DNA from: Sphingomonas canadensis | Lineage (GTDB): Bacteria > Pseudomonadota > Alphaproteobacteria > Sphingomonadales > Sphingomonadaceae | DNA length: 64,000 nt | Direction of reading: 5' to 3' | Assembly (NCBI RefSeq): GCF_026013525.1 | Contig: NZ_JAPDRA010000010.1 | Coordinates: forward strand, 106,589-170,588 | Part shown: piece after piece, positions 24,150-32,076 of the stretch | Position numbering within the stretch: the stretch's first letter is position 1 | Layout: each line of letters starts with the position of its first letter | Position numbers and translations under genes: made by a program | The notes under the pieces: generated by a model | The model's database searches: none | What the model was told of the DNA's origin: nothing | The model's input: the letters and a program-made list of their open reading frames with translations, nothing else

Positions 24150-25026
24150 TGGCCGCGCGCCCGGCGGCGTCCGGCGCGATCGTCCATTCCGCCTTCGCCG
24201 GGCCGTATCGCTCCGGCCCTTCGATCCGCAGCTTCGATGCCGCGGCAATCCGCCGCGCGATCGCCGCCTCAGCCTTGGCGTTGCGCACGATCCATTGCGC
24301 CTTCGCGGTCCAGGAAAGCTCGATCCGCTCCGGCGCCCCGCCATCGATCCGCACATTCGCATAGACGCCCGCCAGCGGCGGGGGCGACGGCGGGAACTTG
24401 CCCAGGTCCAGGAACACGAACGGGCTGCCGCCGCCGCAGGTGACCGAGACGATCGCCGTCGATCCGCCGGCCTGCGGTGCGTTTGCCCGCATCTCGGTCT
24501 TCCCTGCCACCTCGTCTATCTCGATCGAGGTGGACGCGGCCTGCACCGCCGGCTGTGCGACCCCCCTGGTCTTGTTGCTCGAATTGATGATCAACCCCAG
24601 CAGCGCGATGGTCCCGATCGTCCCGAAGAACAGCCCAGCGAAGAACAGCTTTTCCCTGCGCTCGGCGCGGGCGATTTCCTCAAGCTCTTCCTCGGTCGGC
24701 GGCGGCGGAGGTGGCGGGGGCGGAGGTGGCGGCGGGGCAGGCTCCGCCGCCGGGGCTGCGGGCTGCAGCACGGCGATCTGCTCGACGATCGCGCCGGCCG
24801 AAAACAGGATTATGCCTGCAACCAGCGTGATCCCACCAGACCAGAAGACCAGCATTTGCCTTTGCATCATGGCAAGATTGACTATCTTCTCCGTGGTCGT
24901 GACATCCAAGCCGAGGCGCATCGCCGAAATCGACGGAACTTGCGCATCTGACGATATCGGGAGGAAAAACGCGACGAGCGCGGCTATCAAGCCTGCGGCG
25001 ATGAGTAATCCGCCAAGTGCTTTCAC
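24130..25026 (-). CDS. Proline-rich three-pass membrane protein, possible immunity/exclusion factor
   Basis: A 298-residue protein directly downstream of the repressor. Two membrane segments lie at about 5-25 and 60-80, then a run of thirteen or more prolines (about 100-112), a charged helix, a third membrane segment (about 127-147) and a periplasmic or cytosolic tail with repeated Gly/Pro patches. It is cotranscribed with the repressor, so it is probably made in the lysogen. Genes in this place often code for superinfection exclusion. That role is an inference; no domain is recognised. Confidence 0.6.
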   Translation of the reverse strand: MKALGGLLIAAGLIAALVAFFLPISSDAQVPSISAMRLGLDVTTTEKIVNLAMMQRQMLVFWSGGITLVAGIILFSAGAIVEQIAVLQPAAPAAEPAPPPPPPPPPPPPPTEEELEEIARAERREKLFFAGLFFGTIGTIALLGLIINSSNKTRGVAQPAVQAASTSIEIDEVAGKTEMRANAPQAGGSTAIVSVTCGGGSPFVFLDLGKFPPSPPPLAGVYANVRIDGGAPERIELSWTAKAQWIVRNAKAEAAIARRIAAASKLRIEGPERYGPAKAEWTIAPDAAGRAAIKAACR

Positions 25027-25049
25027 CCCATCCCTCCAGCCGCGAGCGA

Positions 25050-25469
25050 CTACCGTCTATCCGGTCCGCGATATTCCAGCAATGTTTCGTGCAGGCTCCG
25101 AACATCGGTTTCAAGTTCTTCGGGATGCTGAAGTACATCGCCGAGCATTTTCAATGCTGCACCCATCGGCGCGCGAACTGACGATGGCAGCTCGCCGATC
25201 ACCGTCGCTAACGCGATCACTTCCACCGGCAGCGAATCGGGGCTGCGCCTTCCGGTGAGTATGAAGCCCACATCGACGCCGTGCGCCGCGAGATTGAGCA
25301 AATAGGTCGCTTTCGGCTCTGTTGCGGCGGCTTCGTACTGGTTCTGCGAATTCATCACGACGCCGCCGAGCGCGGCAAAATCCGCCTGATTCAAACCCAT
25401 TGACCGCCGCACCACGCGCAGGCGATCGGCAAATTCTCGCAACTCTGAGAATTTCGCTTGACGACTCAC
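25050..25469 (-). CDS. XRE-family phage repressor (CI-like)
   Basis: A 139-residue protein starting with GTG 25469. Residues about 8-62 form a helix-turn-helix of the XRE type (LRVVRRSMGLNQADFAALGG with NQYEAAATEPKATYLLNLAA). The C-terminal half is helical and lacks a LexA-type cleavage site or protease Ser/Lys. It is divergent from the Cro-like frame, 50 bases away, so it should hold the lysogenic switch. Confidence 0.85.
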   Translation of the reverse strand: MSRQAKFSELREFADRLRVVRRSMGLNQADFAALGGVVMNSQNQYEAAATEPKATYLLNLAAHGVDVGFILTGRRSPDSLPVEVIALATVIGELPSSVRAPMGAALKMLGDVLQHPEELETDVRSLHETLLEYRGPDRR

Positions 25470-25519
25470 AAGATCACCAACATTTTAGAGCCCGACTCTA
25501 TCGATTGGCACAATTGCAC
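25470..25519. promoter_or_regulatory. Repressor/Cro divergent control region
   Basis: The 50 bases between the two divergent starts are clearly more AT-rich than the flanks. AGAG-CCCGA-CTCT at about 25487-25499 is a short inverted repeat, a candidate operator half-site pair. Promoters for both directions must lie here or within the gene starts. Confidence 0.5.
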
Positions 25520-25729
25520 ATGTTGGCGACCGAAGTCACAGCGAACGATATCCGGAATCGAGCCGCCGCCGTTCGAGCGCGTTTCGAGGCGGAGGGTGTC
25601 AACATCTCCGAATGGGCTCGCGAGCGCGGTTTCAACGTGCGGCTCGTGAACGCCATTCTCAACGGCCACCGCCGTTGTCGCCACGGCAAGTCGCACCAGA
25701 TCGCGGTTGAGCTGGGCATCAAGGGCCCT
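25520..25729 (+). CDS. Cro-like HTH reading frame without its own stop
   Basis: Begins at ATG 25520. The 68 residues from MLATEVTANDIRNRAAAVRA to HQIAVELGIK match short Cro/Ner-like DNA-binding proteins (helix-turn-helix SEWARERGFNVRLVNAILNG), which normally end at about this point. Here no stop follows; the frame stays open over the next gene until base 27067. The end given marks the recognisable domain, not a stop codon. A +1 shift near 25707-25730 would fuse it to the next gene. A lost stop, a frameshift in the sequence or a programmed shift are the options. Confidence 0.55.
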
Positions 25730-26213
25730 GTGGCGAACCCTCACCCTGCCCGATGGATTCTCCGGCGCCGCCCGCGCCGTGGGCAAGACGGCGAAGTCGG
25801 TCCGCAACTGGGCCGATCGCGACAGCCGCCGGCGCATCGCGATCGACGATGCCGAGGCGCTCGATCGCGCGCATCGCGAAGCCGGCGGCTCCGGCGCGCC
25901 GATGCTCGAAACCTACACGTTGCGCCTGGGCGTGGCCGCGCTCACCGCGCGCATCGCCCGGCCCGATATCCCGGCGATGTCGATCGCCATGGTCAAGGAA
26001 GGTGCCGAGGCCGTCGCGGCGCAGATCGCCGCCGCCAACGCCCCCGATTGCCCGCGCGCGATCGAACGCGCGATCAAGGAAACCGAGGAGCTGGTCCAGA
26101 CCGGCACCAGCGCGCTTGCCCATCTCCACGCGCTGCGCCGCGGCCCGGAGGTGCCGCCGCCCCCGGAAAGCAAGGTTCGCGCGAAGCGAGGCCGCGCCAC
26201 GCGGCCCCGGTAA
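25707..26213 (+). CDS. Phage regulatory protein, HTH with helical C-terminus
   Basis: Frame opens at TTG 25707 inside the Cro-like frame; no ATG or GTG with a ribosome binding site is present. The protein (168 residues) has WRTLTLPDGFSGAARAVGKT and KSVRNWADRDSRRRIAIDDA, typical of phage CII-like or early regulatory proteins that start with a helix-turn-helix, and then a long helical domain. It could be the second half of a fusion with the Cro-like domain. First gene of the early operon. Confidence 0.65.
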   Translation: MSWASRALWRTLTLPDGFSGAARAVGKTAKSVRNWADRDSRRRIAIDDAEALDRAHREAGGSGAPMLETYTLRLGVAALTARIARPDIPAMSIAMVKEGAEAVAAQIAAANAPDCPRAIERAIKETEELVQTGTSALAHLHALRRGPEVPPPPESKVRAKRGRATRPR

Positions 26214-26312
26214 CTCCATCCAGATGCTGTCGTTCTCCGCCCCGGCGTGCCGCCGCCGCCGGGTGCGGTTTCCTGCTGCCCGGAACATGGCGGCCAAGAC
26301 CGGAGATGCCCG

Positions 26313-26822
26313 ATGGTGATCAAGCCCGGTATCTACCTCCAGATGCGCCGCCAGGCCGCGGGCCTCTCGCTGCGCCAGGCCGCCGAGATCGGCTTTGCCG
26401 CGCTCCCGCACCGCGATCTCGATCGCGTCGAGCGCCAGCTCGCGCTGCTCGAGCAGGACGCGACCCACGTCAGCCGCGCCGTCATCGCCCGGCTGCAGTT
26501 GGCCTACGATTTCAGCCGCGAGATCTACGAGCAGTTGCTCGATCATCACTTCGCCGGGCCCGGCGGCGCCGAGCCCCGGCTGTGCCGCCGCTGCGCCTGC
26601 AGCGAGCACGACGCCTGCCTGATCGATCCGGCATCCTCGCTGCCGGCCGCGTGCCGCTGGGTCGCCGCGGATCTCTGCTCGCGCTGCGCCGGGCCCGGCG
26701 ACGACGTCGCCGAGGGCGATGCCGCCCCCGCCCGCTCCGACGAGACCGAGGGGGACAACGCCCCCGCGCCCGATCCCGCCCCAATGTCCGATCCCGCCAC
26801 CCTGCAGGACGAGGCCGCGTGA
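26313..26822 (+). CDS. HTH protein with cysteine-rich zinc module
   Basis: A 169-residue protein starting at ATG 26313, with GGAG eight bases upstream. Residues 1-60 are XRE-like (MRRQAAGLSLRQAAEIGFAA). Residues about 85-130 have seven cysteines in the order CRRCAC, DAC, CRW and CSRC, the zinc module found in several phage DNA-binding and ParB-like proteins. The C-terminus is acidic and Ala/Pro-rich. It is joined to the next gene by TGATG. Confidence 0.65.
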   Translation: MVIKPGIYLQMRRQAAGLSLRQAAEIGFAALPHRDLDRVERQLALLEQDATHVSRAVIARLQLAYDFSREIYEQLLDHHFAGPGGAEPRLCRRCACSEHDACLIDPASSLPAACRWVAADLCSRCAGPGDDVAEGDAAPARSDETEGDNAPAPDPAPMSDPATLQDEAA

Positions 26823-27067
26823 TGCGCGCGCCCCTCCCTGCCCCCGCCCGCGCCCAGCGCAGCCGCGATGTCCGCACCCCGGTCGTCTATCACGCGATGG
26901 GCTGCCGCTGCTGGGCCTGCACGGCCCCGCCGATGCGCCGCGCGCGCCGCGGCCTGGCCGCGATCCTTCACGCCGCGCTGCTGCTCGCGATCGGCGGGCT
27001 GCTGGTCTGCGGCACGATCGCCACCATCCGCGCCATCGATCGCGCCCCCGCGGGTGCCGCGCGATGA
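26822..27067 (+). CDS. Single-pass membrane protein with CxCWAC motif
   Basis: An 81-residue protein. After a basic N-terminus comes YHAMGCRCWACTAPP, then a membrane segment (LAAILHAALLLAIGGLLVCG) near residues 47-67. Start and end overlap its neighbours (TGATG, ATGA). Unknown function. Confidence 0.6.
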   Translation: MRAPLPAPARAQRSRDVRTPVVYHAMGCRCWACTAPPMRRARRGLAAILHAALLLAIGGLLVCGTIATIRAIDRAPAGAAR

Positions 27068-27354
27068 GCCCGCTGTTCGATCGCGCCGATCGCGATGGCC
27101 CGGGCATCGATCTCGTCCGCCGCACCTGGGGCCGCATGCTCCAGGAATACGGGCGGGAGGGGCTGTGGCAGCATGTCCGCGATCCGCACGTCAGCCCCCG
27201 CGCGTTCAGCCTGGCGCTCGCGATCGTCCACCTCGAGGGCCTCGCCTCCGCCATCATCTCCGATCGCAACGGCCACCGCGCCGGCGCGCATGAAATCACC
27301 GCCGCCGATGCCGGCGCCTGGCTTGCCGCCCAGATCGAGGAGCGCTGCAAATGA
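27064..27354 (+). CDS. Small helical early phage protein
   Basis: A 96-residue protein with ATGA overlaps on both sides. It has a conserved-looking Trp/Arg start (DLVRRTWGRMLQEYGREGLW) and a helical end that includes SLALAIVHLEGLASAIISDR. No family recognised. Confidence 0.6.
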   Translation: MSPLFDRADRDGPGIDLVRRTWGRMLQEYGREGLWQHVRDPHVSPRAFSLALAIVHLEGLASAIISDRNGHRAGAHEITAADAGAWLAAQIEERCK

Positions 27355-27590
27355 CCGACAATATTTCCGCCGACCGGCTCCGCCTGTTCATCGAACGCAT
27401 CGAGCGGCTCGAGGAAGAGAAGCGCGGCATCGCCGACGACATCAAGGACGTGTTCGCCGAGGCCAAGGCCACCGGCTTCGACGCCAAGGCGATGCGCGTC
27501 GTGATCCGGCTGCGCCGGATGGAAAAGCACCACCGCGACGAGATGGACGCGATCGTCGACACCTACCGCGCCGCGCTGGGGATGGCGTGA
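27351..27590 (+). CDS. GapR-like DUF2312 DNA-binding protein
   Basis: A 79-residue helical protein with the GapR/DUF2312 pattern: RLFIERIERLEEEKRGIADD, DIKDVFAEAKATGFDAKAMR and RVVIRLRRMEKHHRDEMDAI. Cellular GapR binds overtwisted DNA and supports replication in alphaproteobacteria. A phage copy in the early operon may manage supercoiling during phage replication or compete with the host protein. ATGA overlap with the previous gene. Confidence 0.9.
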   Translation: MTDNISADRLRLFIERIERLEEEKRGIADDIKDVFAEAKATGFDAKAMRVVIRLRRMEKHHRDEMDAIVDTYRAALGMA

Positions 27591-27850
27591 TGGAGCTACT
27601 GACGCATCCCAACGCCACCCGGTGCGGCGGCCCGCCCGCGGATTGGGACGAGGAACGCGACGGCCCCTGCGGCACGCTCGCGATCGCCGATGTTCTCACC
27701 GCCGATCGCCGCCCCGCGATGGAAAGCCTCTGGCGGCCGGATCGTACCGATATCGAGCGGCTGATCGCCGGCGGCGCGATCGCGCTGGGCGTCGTCGGGA
27801 CCATGCATCCCGTCGTCTACCTCGCCGTCACCGAGCCGGGAGTGATCTGA
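27590..27850 (+). CDS. Small early phage protein
   Basis: An 86-residue protein joined to both neighbours by TGATG. It begins MELLTHPNATRCGGPPADWD and ends with a hydrophobic helix (GGAIALGVVGTMHPVVYLAV). The hydrophobic end could be a membrane segment. Unknown function. Confidence 0.55.
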   Translation: MELLTHPNATRCGGPPADWDEERDGPCGTLAIADVLTADRRPAMESLWRPDRTDIERLIAGGAIALGVVGTMHPVVYLAVTEPGVI

Positions 27851-28083
27851 TGCCCACGCCCTGGTCAACCGAAGTCGGGCTCTCGCCAAGCGGACAGTTC
27901 GTCCGGGTGCAGTTGCTGCTCAGCACCGATCCCGGCCCCGCGCGCGGTTTCCGCCCGTTCCTGGAGTTCGAACTGGATGAGGCGCACGCCACGGAACTGC
28001 TCAGCAAGCTCGTGCTCACGCTCGAAGAACTGCGCGAGCTGCAGGGCCACCAGCGCTTCGTCTCCGGGCCACGAGCGGTCTGA
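27850..28083 (+). CDS. Small early phage protein
   Basis: A 77-residue protein with TGATG at both ends. It contains SPSGQFVRVQLLLSTDPGPA and a helical acidic end with HATELLSKLVLTLEELRELQ. No known family. Confidence 0.55.
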   Translation: MPTPWSTEVGLSPSGQFVRVQLLLSTDPGPARGFRPFLEFELDEAHATELLSKLVLTLEELRELQGHQRFVSGPRAV

Positions 28084-28439
28084 TGCCAGGCCCGATTCCC
28101 TGCCTCGGCTATCCCAGCCGGACCGCGGCGGTGCTGGCGCTGCGCGGCCAGGGCCTGAGCTCGCGTCAGATTGCCCGCCGCATCGGCATCGAGGTCAAGA
28201 CCGTGACCGCGCTCGAGGGCGCGCATAACAATCACCGCAAGGGTTTCGAGCGCCAGGGCCGCCCGGCCGGCAGCATCCTGGTCGATCCCGCGATCGTCCG
28301 CGCGTTTCGGCCCCACGCCGCCCGGCGCGGCATGTCCGCGGGCGCGCTGATCGATCGCATGCTCACGATCGCGCTCGAGGACGGCCTCATCGATGCGCTG
28401 CTCGACGACAATGCGGCGGAGGCCGGCCCCGATGCCTGA
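28083..28439 (+). CDS. HTH-like early phage regulator
   Basis: A 118-residue protein. Residues 12-45 are a helix-turn-helix (TAAVLALRGQGLSSRQIARR and EVKTVTALEGAHNNH) of the type found in transposase and resolvase N-termini. A helical C-terminal domain follows and ends in EAGPDA, the same ending as the gene three loci downstream. The last eight bases overlap the next gene. Confidence 0.6.
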   Translation: MPGPIPCLGYPSRTAAVLALRGQGLSSRQIARRIGIEVKTVTALEGAHNNHRKGFERQGRPAGSILVDPAIVRAFRPHAARRGMSAGALIDRMLTIALEDGLIDALLDDNAAEAGPDA

Positions 28440-28680
28440 GGTTACGATCGGCGCCCGCGTGCGCTTCGCCCCCAATCCGCGCTTCCCCGGCCGCCTCGTC
28501 GAGGCCGAGGTTATCGGCCGGCGCGCCGATCCGCGCATGCCGTCGCGGCGGAGCACGCAATTCTCGCGCGGCGGCGCGCAAGGCTGGCTGGAAACGCGCG
28601 ACGATGCCGGCGCCGTCCGAGGCGTCCGCCCCTCGCGCTGCACCCTCTGCGGCGCGACCCCCGCTTTGGGAGAAATCTGA
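28432..28680 (+). CDS. Small zinc-like early phage protein
   Basis: An 82-residue protein whose start at 28432 has GGAGG ten bases upstream. It begins MPEVTIGARVRFAPNPRFPG and has one CxxC (CTLCGA) near the end. Its first codons and the bases before them are exactly duplicated before the gene at 28885. Confidence 0.55.
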   Translation: MPEVTIGARVRFAPNPRFPGRLVEAEVIGRRADPRMPSRRSTQFSRGGAQGWLETRDDAGAVRGVRPSRCTLCGATPALGEI

Positions 28681-28892
28681 TGGCGGGCGGCATTCCGACC
28701 TATGTCGCTGCAGAGATCTCCAGCCATCTCGATGCGATCGCGGCCTACTTCAAAGCGCCGAGGCTGACGCTGGTCATCCGCAATCCGGACACCGCACCGA
28801 ACGGCGCCGGTGATCTCGTCATGACGAACGATGATCTGGACCTTGTGATCGAGGCGATTCGCATCCGGCAGGAGGCCGGCCCCGATGCCTGA
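28680..28892 (+). CDS. Small early phage protein
   Basis: A 70-residue protein joined to the upstream gene by TGATG. It contains TYVAAEISSHLDAIAAYFKA and ends in EAGPDA. Unknown function. Confidence 0.55.
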   Translation: MAGGIPTYVAAEISSHLDAIAAYFKAPRLTLVIRNPDTAPNGAGDLVMTNDDLDLVIEAIRIRQEAGPDA

Positions 28893-29217
28893 GGTCACCA
28901 TCCTCCCGCCCGAGCAGCACATGCCGCCCGAACTCCGCGGGCCGCTGCTCACCTTCGATCACGGCGGACGCCAGCACATCCTGCTGCCCGATTCGGCCGA
29001 TCCGGAATTGCACCGGCCATGGCCGCTCGGCGAGGGCCTGTCGCTTGGCTGGATGGCCGTCTCCGCCGATGCGGTGCTTCTCCACCTGGTCGCGGGCGGC
29101 CCCGCCACCACCACGCTGACGCTGCCGGGCGTTGCGACCGCGCTCACGCTCCCCGGCCTGCGCGCGTTCATCTCCAGGCTTCAGGGCATCGCCGCGCACA
29201 TGGACGCGCAGCCATGA
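28885..29217 (+). CDS. Small early phage protein
   Basis: A 110-residue protein. It begins MPEVTILPPEQHMPPELRGP; the middle is beta-rich (GGRQHILLPDSADPELH) and a helical end follows. It shares its first five residues and the start region with the gene at 28432. No known family. Confidence 0.6.
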   Translation: MPEVTILPPEQHMPPELRGPLLTFDHGGRQHILLPDSADPELHRPWPLGEGLSLGWMAVSADAVLLHLVAGGPATTTLTLPGVATALTLPGLRAFISRLQGIAAHMDAQP

Positions 29218-29381
29218 TCCGCGCCGCGCTTCGCCGCCTCGGCGTCACGCTCGCCGCGGCCTGGGCCGCGCTGTTCGCCGAGGAGAAGCCGCGGGATTTC
29301 TGCGTCTTCTGCGCCCGCGAGCTCGATCCCGACGAGGAGCGCTACTGCGCCGCATGCCGTTCCTGGAGCGAAATGCGATGA
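29214..29381 (+). CDS. 55-residue zinc-ribbon-like protein
   Basis: A small protein with ATGA overlaps on both sides. It has a hydrophobic start (VTLAAAWAALFAEE) and CVFC ... CAAC, two CxxC pairs typical of a zinc ribbon. It is too short for the usual size filter but fits the operon exactly. Confidence 0.6.
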   Translation: MIRAALRRLGVTLAAAWAALFAEEKPRDFCVFCARELDPDEERYCAACRSWSEMR

Positions 29382-29578
29382 GCCGCGTCGGCCGCTCCTT
29401 TCCGCGCCGCCCGGCGCCCTGCGACTGCCCCGAATGCGCGCGGCTCGATGCGCTGCACCCGGGTGCTGGCCGCCAGCTCGCCCTTTCCGCCGCTCCCCTG
29501 CCGGGGGGGGGTGAACCGATGAACGCAAACCCCGGCCCGATCGCGGGCGCTCCGCCCGCCCAGGGAGACCGCCCATGA
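29378..29578 (+). CDS. Small Cys/Pro-rich protein containing a G9 tract
   Basis: A 66-residue protein with ATGA overlaps before and after (into parB). It has CDCPEC near the start. Nine consecutive Gs at 29503-29511 encode Gly-Gly-Gly; gain or loss of one G would end the frame at the TGA a few codons later. In the given sequence the frame is intact. Confidence 0.55.
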   Translation: MSRVGRSFPRRPAPCDCPECARLDALHPGAGRQLALSAAPLPGGGEPMNANPGPIAGAPPAQGDRP

Positions 29579-31722
29579 CGTTTCGCACGCTCACCGTGGA
29601 GCAGTTGGAGGTATCACCCTTCAACGCGCGCTCCAACCTCATCGACGCCAATTCGGTCGACGGCATGGCCGAATCGCTGCTCAAGCGCGGCCAGCTCTAC
29701 CCGCTCGTCGTGCATCCGATGCGCGGCACCTCCGGCAACCGCCAGAAGTTCGGCGCGATCGCCGGCGGGCGCCGCCTGCGCGCCTTCAGGAAGCTGGTGG
29801 CGGCGGGGAAGCTGCCCGCCGATCATCCGATCGAGGTGATCGTGCGCGAGGGGATGAGCGAGGGCGAGCTGCTCGAGCTCAGCCTGGCCGAGAACCTGGT
29901 GCGGCGCGAGCTGCGCCCCTACGAGGTGTACCAGGCCTGCGCCCGGGCGGCGCGGCGCGGCCGCTCGATCGCCGAGATCGCGGAAACCAACGGCCAGGAA
30001 TCGGAAACCGTCCGCCGCTGGATCCGGCTCGGCAATCTCGCCAAGCCAATCTTCGACGCGCTGGTCGAGGGGCATCTCACGCCCGACCAGGCCAAGGCGT
30101 TCGGCGCCACCGAGGACCAGGCGCTCCAGCTTCACGCGTGGAAGGAGTGGCTGCAGCTTCCCCAGTTCGGCCGCGACGCGACCGTGATCCGCAAGCTGCT
30201 CAAGGTCGGCGACGACGAGCTGGTGCGGATGCTCCGCTTTGTCGGCGCCGGCGAATATGAGCGCGCCGGCGGCCGCTTCGAGCCGGACCTGTTCGCCGAG
30301 GGGGCGGACGGCCGCGGCATCCTCCTGGACGAAGGGCTGCTGCGCGGCATGGCCGCGGAAAAGCTCGATGCCCTGCGCGCGCAGTTGCGCACCCGCGCCG
30401 GACGTCCGGGTCTGCGCTTCGCCGCCACGCCGCCCGCCAACAGTCACGGCTTCGTCGAACAGGGGCTGCGCGTGCGGCCGGAGCTGCCGGCGCTTTCGGA
30501 CGACGAAGAGTCGGAGATCGCGCGCCTGCACGGCCGCCAGGCCGATCTCGAGGAACAGGCCGTGGCGCATGTCGATCCCGTCACCGGGCGGCCGCTGCCC
30601 GGCTCCGAAGCGGCGATCGCGGCGATCGACGCCGAATATGATCCCAACGCCGCGCGCATCCTGGAGCTGGAGGCGAAGCGGCCGATCGTCCTGCCCGAAG
30701 GCGACGTCATCGGCGTGATCGATCTCGGCGAGGACGGCGATCCGGAGGTGAGCTGGTGGTGGGCGGACCGCGAGGCGCAGGCCGCGGCGCTCGATCGCAC
30801 CGGAGCGCGCCCGCCCGCGCGCCCTGCCCCCTCACCGCGCCCGGCGCCCGCGTCGCGCCGCGCCGCCGCGATCGCCGAGGACCGGCCGATCGGCGTCGGC
30901 GCCGCTATTCCCCGCCCCTCCACCGCGTCGGACATGACCGCGCGCCCGCGTGCCGACGCGCGGCTGAAGGATTCGACCGGGCTCACGGCGGAGGGCATCC
31001 AGTCGATCCGCTCGCTGCGCCGCGCGCTGCTCGCCTCGCTGCTGCTGCACGACGCGGCCGACGGCGGCACGGTCGGCCGCGATTATCTGGTCTGGGCCCA
31101 GATGCGCGCGCTCTACACCAGCGATCCAGAGTACCGGATCGGCATGGCCGCGCTCGCCTGGCCCGAACGCGACAACGACATCGCCGCCGCGATGATCGAA
31201 CGCAACCTGACCGGCGTCACCACGCGGCGCGAGCAGGCGGCGTTCGGCGCCGCCGCGTTCCTCACCGAGCGCGATCTCGCCGCGGCCTTCCGCGCCTATC
31301 GCGCGCTTTCCGAGGACATCAAGTCCCGCGCCGCCGCGCTGGTCGCGGCGGCCGCGCTGAAGCGCAGCCTGGGCGCCGGCGCCGACGGCTATGCGCTCCC
31401 CGTCCACGATGCCGTCGCCGCGGAAACCGGCCAGTCGGCCGATATCCTGGTCCGCGAGCGCGTCTGGGAGCCGGACGAGAGCTTCCTCAACCTCTTCAGC
31501 CGCGATCACCGGCTTGCCATCGCCGAGCAGCTGCTCGGCAGCGCCGATCGCGCGGGGCTGCTCGCGCTCTCCCGGCTCAGGTCCGCCGATCTGTCGCGCG
31601 CGCTGCTCAGCCACGTCCGCGATGCGCGCGGATGGGTCCACCCGCTGCTGCGGTTCCACGATCCGATCGAGGTCCCCGCCGCCGCCCCCGCCACCTCCCA
31701 GCTCCACGAGGCCGCAGAATGA
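29575..31722 (+). CDS. Large ParB-like partition/nuclease-family protein
   Basis: A 715-residue protein, much longer than chromosomal ParB (about 300). Residues 1-115 are the ParB CTPase domain, with GGRRLRA (64-70) and ENLVRREL (107-114). A helix-turn-helix follows at about 120-165 (SIAEIAETNGQESETVRRWI). The remaining 550 residues are mostly helical with Pro/Ala linkers near 440-500 and are unlike host ParB. It is the centre of the early operon. It may bind phage DNA or act in replication, segregation or gene control. No ParA partner is visible. Confidence 0.85.
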   Translation: MTFRTLTVEQLEVSPFNARSNLIDANSVDGMAESLLKRGQLYPLVVHPMRGTSGNRQKFGAIAGGRRLRAFRKLVAAGKLPADHPIEVIVREGMSEGELLELSLAENLVRRELRPYEVYQACARAARRGRSIAEIAETNGQESETVRRWIRLGNLAKPIFDALVEGHLTPDQAKAFGATEDQALQLHAWKEWLQLPQFGRDATVIRKLLKVGDDELVRMLRFVGAGEYERAGGRFEPDLFAEGADGRGILLDEGLLRGMAAEKLDALRAQLRTRAGRPGLRFAATPPANSHGFVEQGLRVRPELPALSDDEESEIARLHGRQADLEEQAVAHVDPVTGRPLPGSEAAIAAIDAEYDPNAARILELEAKRPIVLPEGDVIGVIDLGEDGDPEVSWWWADREAQAAALDRTGARPPARPAPSPRPAPASRRAAAIAEDRPIGVGAAIPRPSTASDMTARPRADARLKDSTGLTAEGIQSIRSLRRALLASLLLHDAADGGTVGRDYLVWAQMRALYTSDPEYRIGMAALAWPERDNDIAAAMIERNLTGVTTRREQAAFGAAAFLTERDLAAAFRAYRALSEDIKSRAAALVAAAALKRSLGAGADGYALPVHDAVAAETGQSADILVRERVWEPDESFLNLFSRDHRLAIAEQLLGSADRAGLLALSRLRSADLSRALLSHVRDARGWVHPLLRFHDPIEVPAAAPATSQLHEAAE

Positions 31723-32076
31723 GCCACGAACTTCCCATCGCGCCCGTGATCGGCTCGATCACCGAGGGTGAGCCGCAGACCCCGCTTTCCCCGCATCTGG
31801 CCGACCTGGGGGGGGGGCATCGGCCAGGTCGTAATCCGGCCCGCTGCCTTCTCCTTTGTCGGCCGCGCCGAGCAGCCGCAGGGAGCGCGCCTGATTTTTG
31901 CGACCGGCCTGCTGGGCTGCAAGTGTGGCTGCAATTCGCCCGGCGTCGCCTTCGCCGCGACCCCCACGGTCGAGGAGGCCCGGAAGCTCGCGCTGCAGCT
32001 CAACGAACACGCCGACGCCCTGGAGGCGCAAGCCGCGGCCGATGCCGCCGCTCTCATGGGGAGGATCGGTAAATGA
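31719..32076 (+). pseudogene. Early phage gene split by a G10 tract
   Basis: Starts at ATG 31719 (ATGA overlap with the ParB-like gene). The first frame gives MSHELPIAPVIGSITEGEPQ to LADLGGG, then runs into a tract of ten Gs (31808-31817). Another frame continues with IGQVVIRPAAFSFVGRAEQP and LLGCKCGCNSPGVAFA and ends at 32076, where it overlaps the next gene by ATGA. Nine Gs would join both halves into one protein of about 118 residues with three or four Cys. Both halves fit the operon perfectly. The cause is a real mutation, phase variation, transcript slippage or a sequence error. Confidence 0.75.

Noticed and set aside
25322..27067. One long frame covering repressor start to 27067
   Set aside because: Only short parts (Cro-like domain, 81-residue membrane protein) look like protein; the rest is antisense or out of frame to better genes.
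27351..27590. The GapR-like gene as host gapR
   Set aside because: It is embedded by overlaps in the phage early operon, so it is a phage copy.
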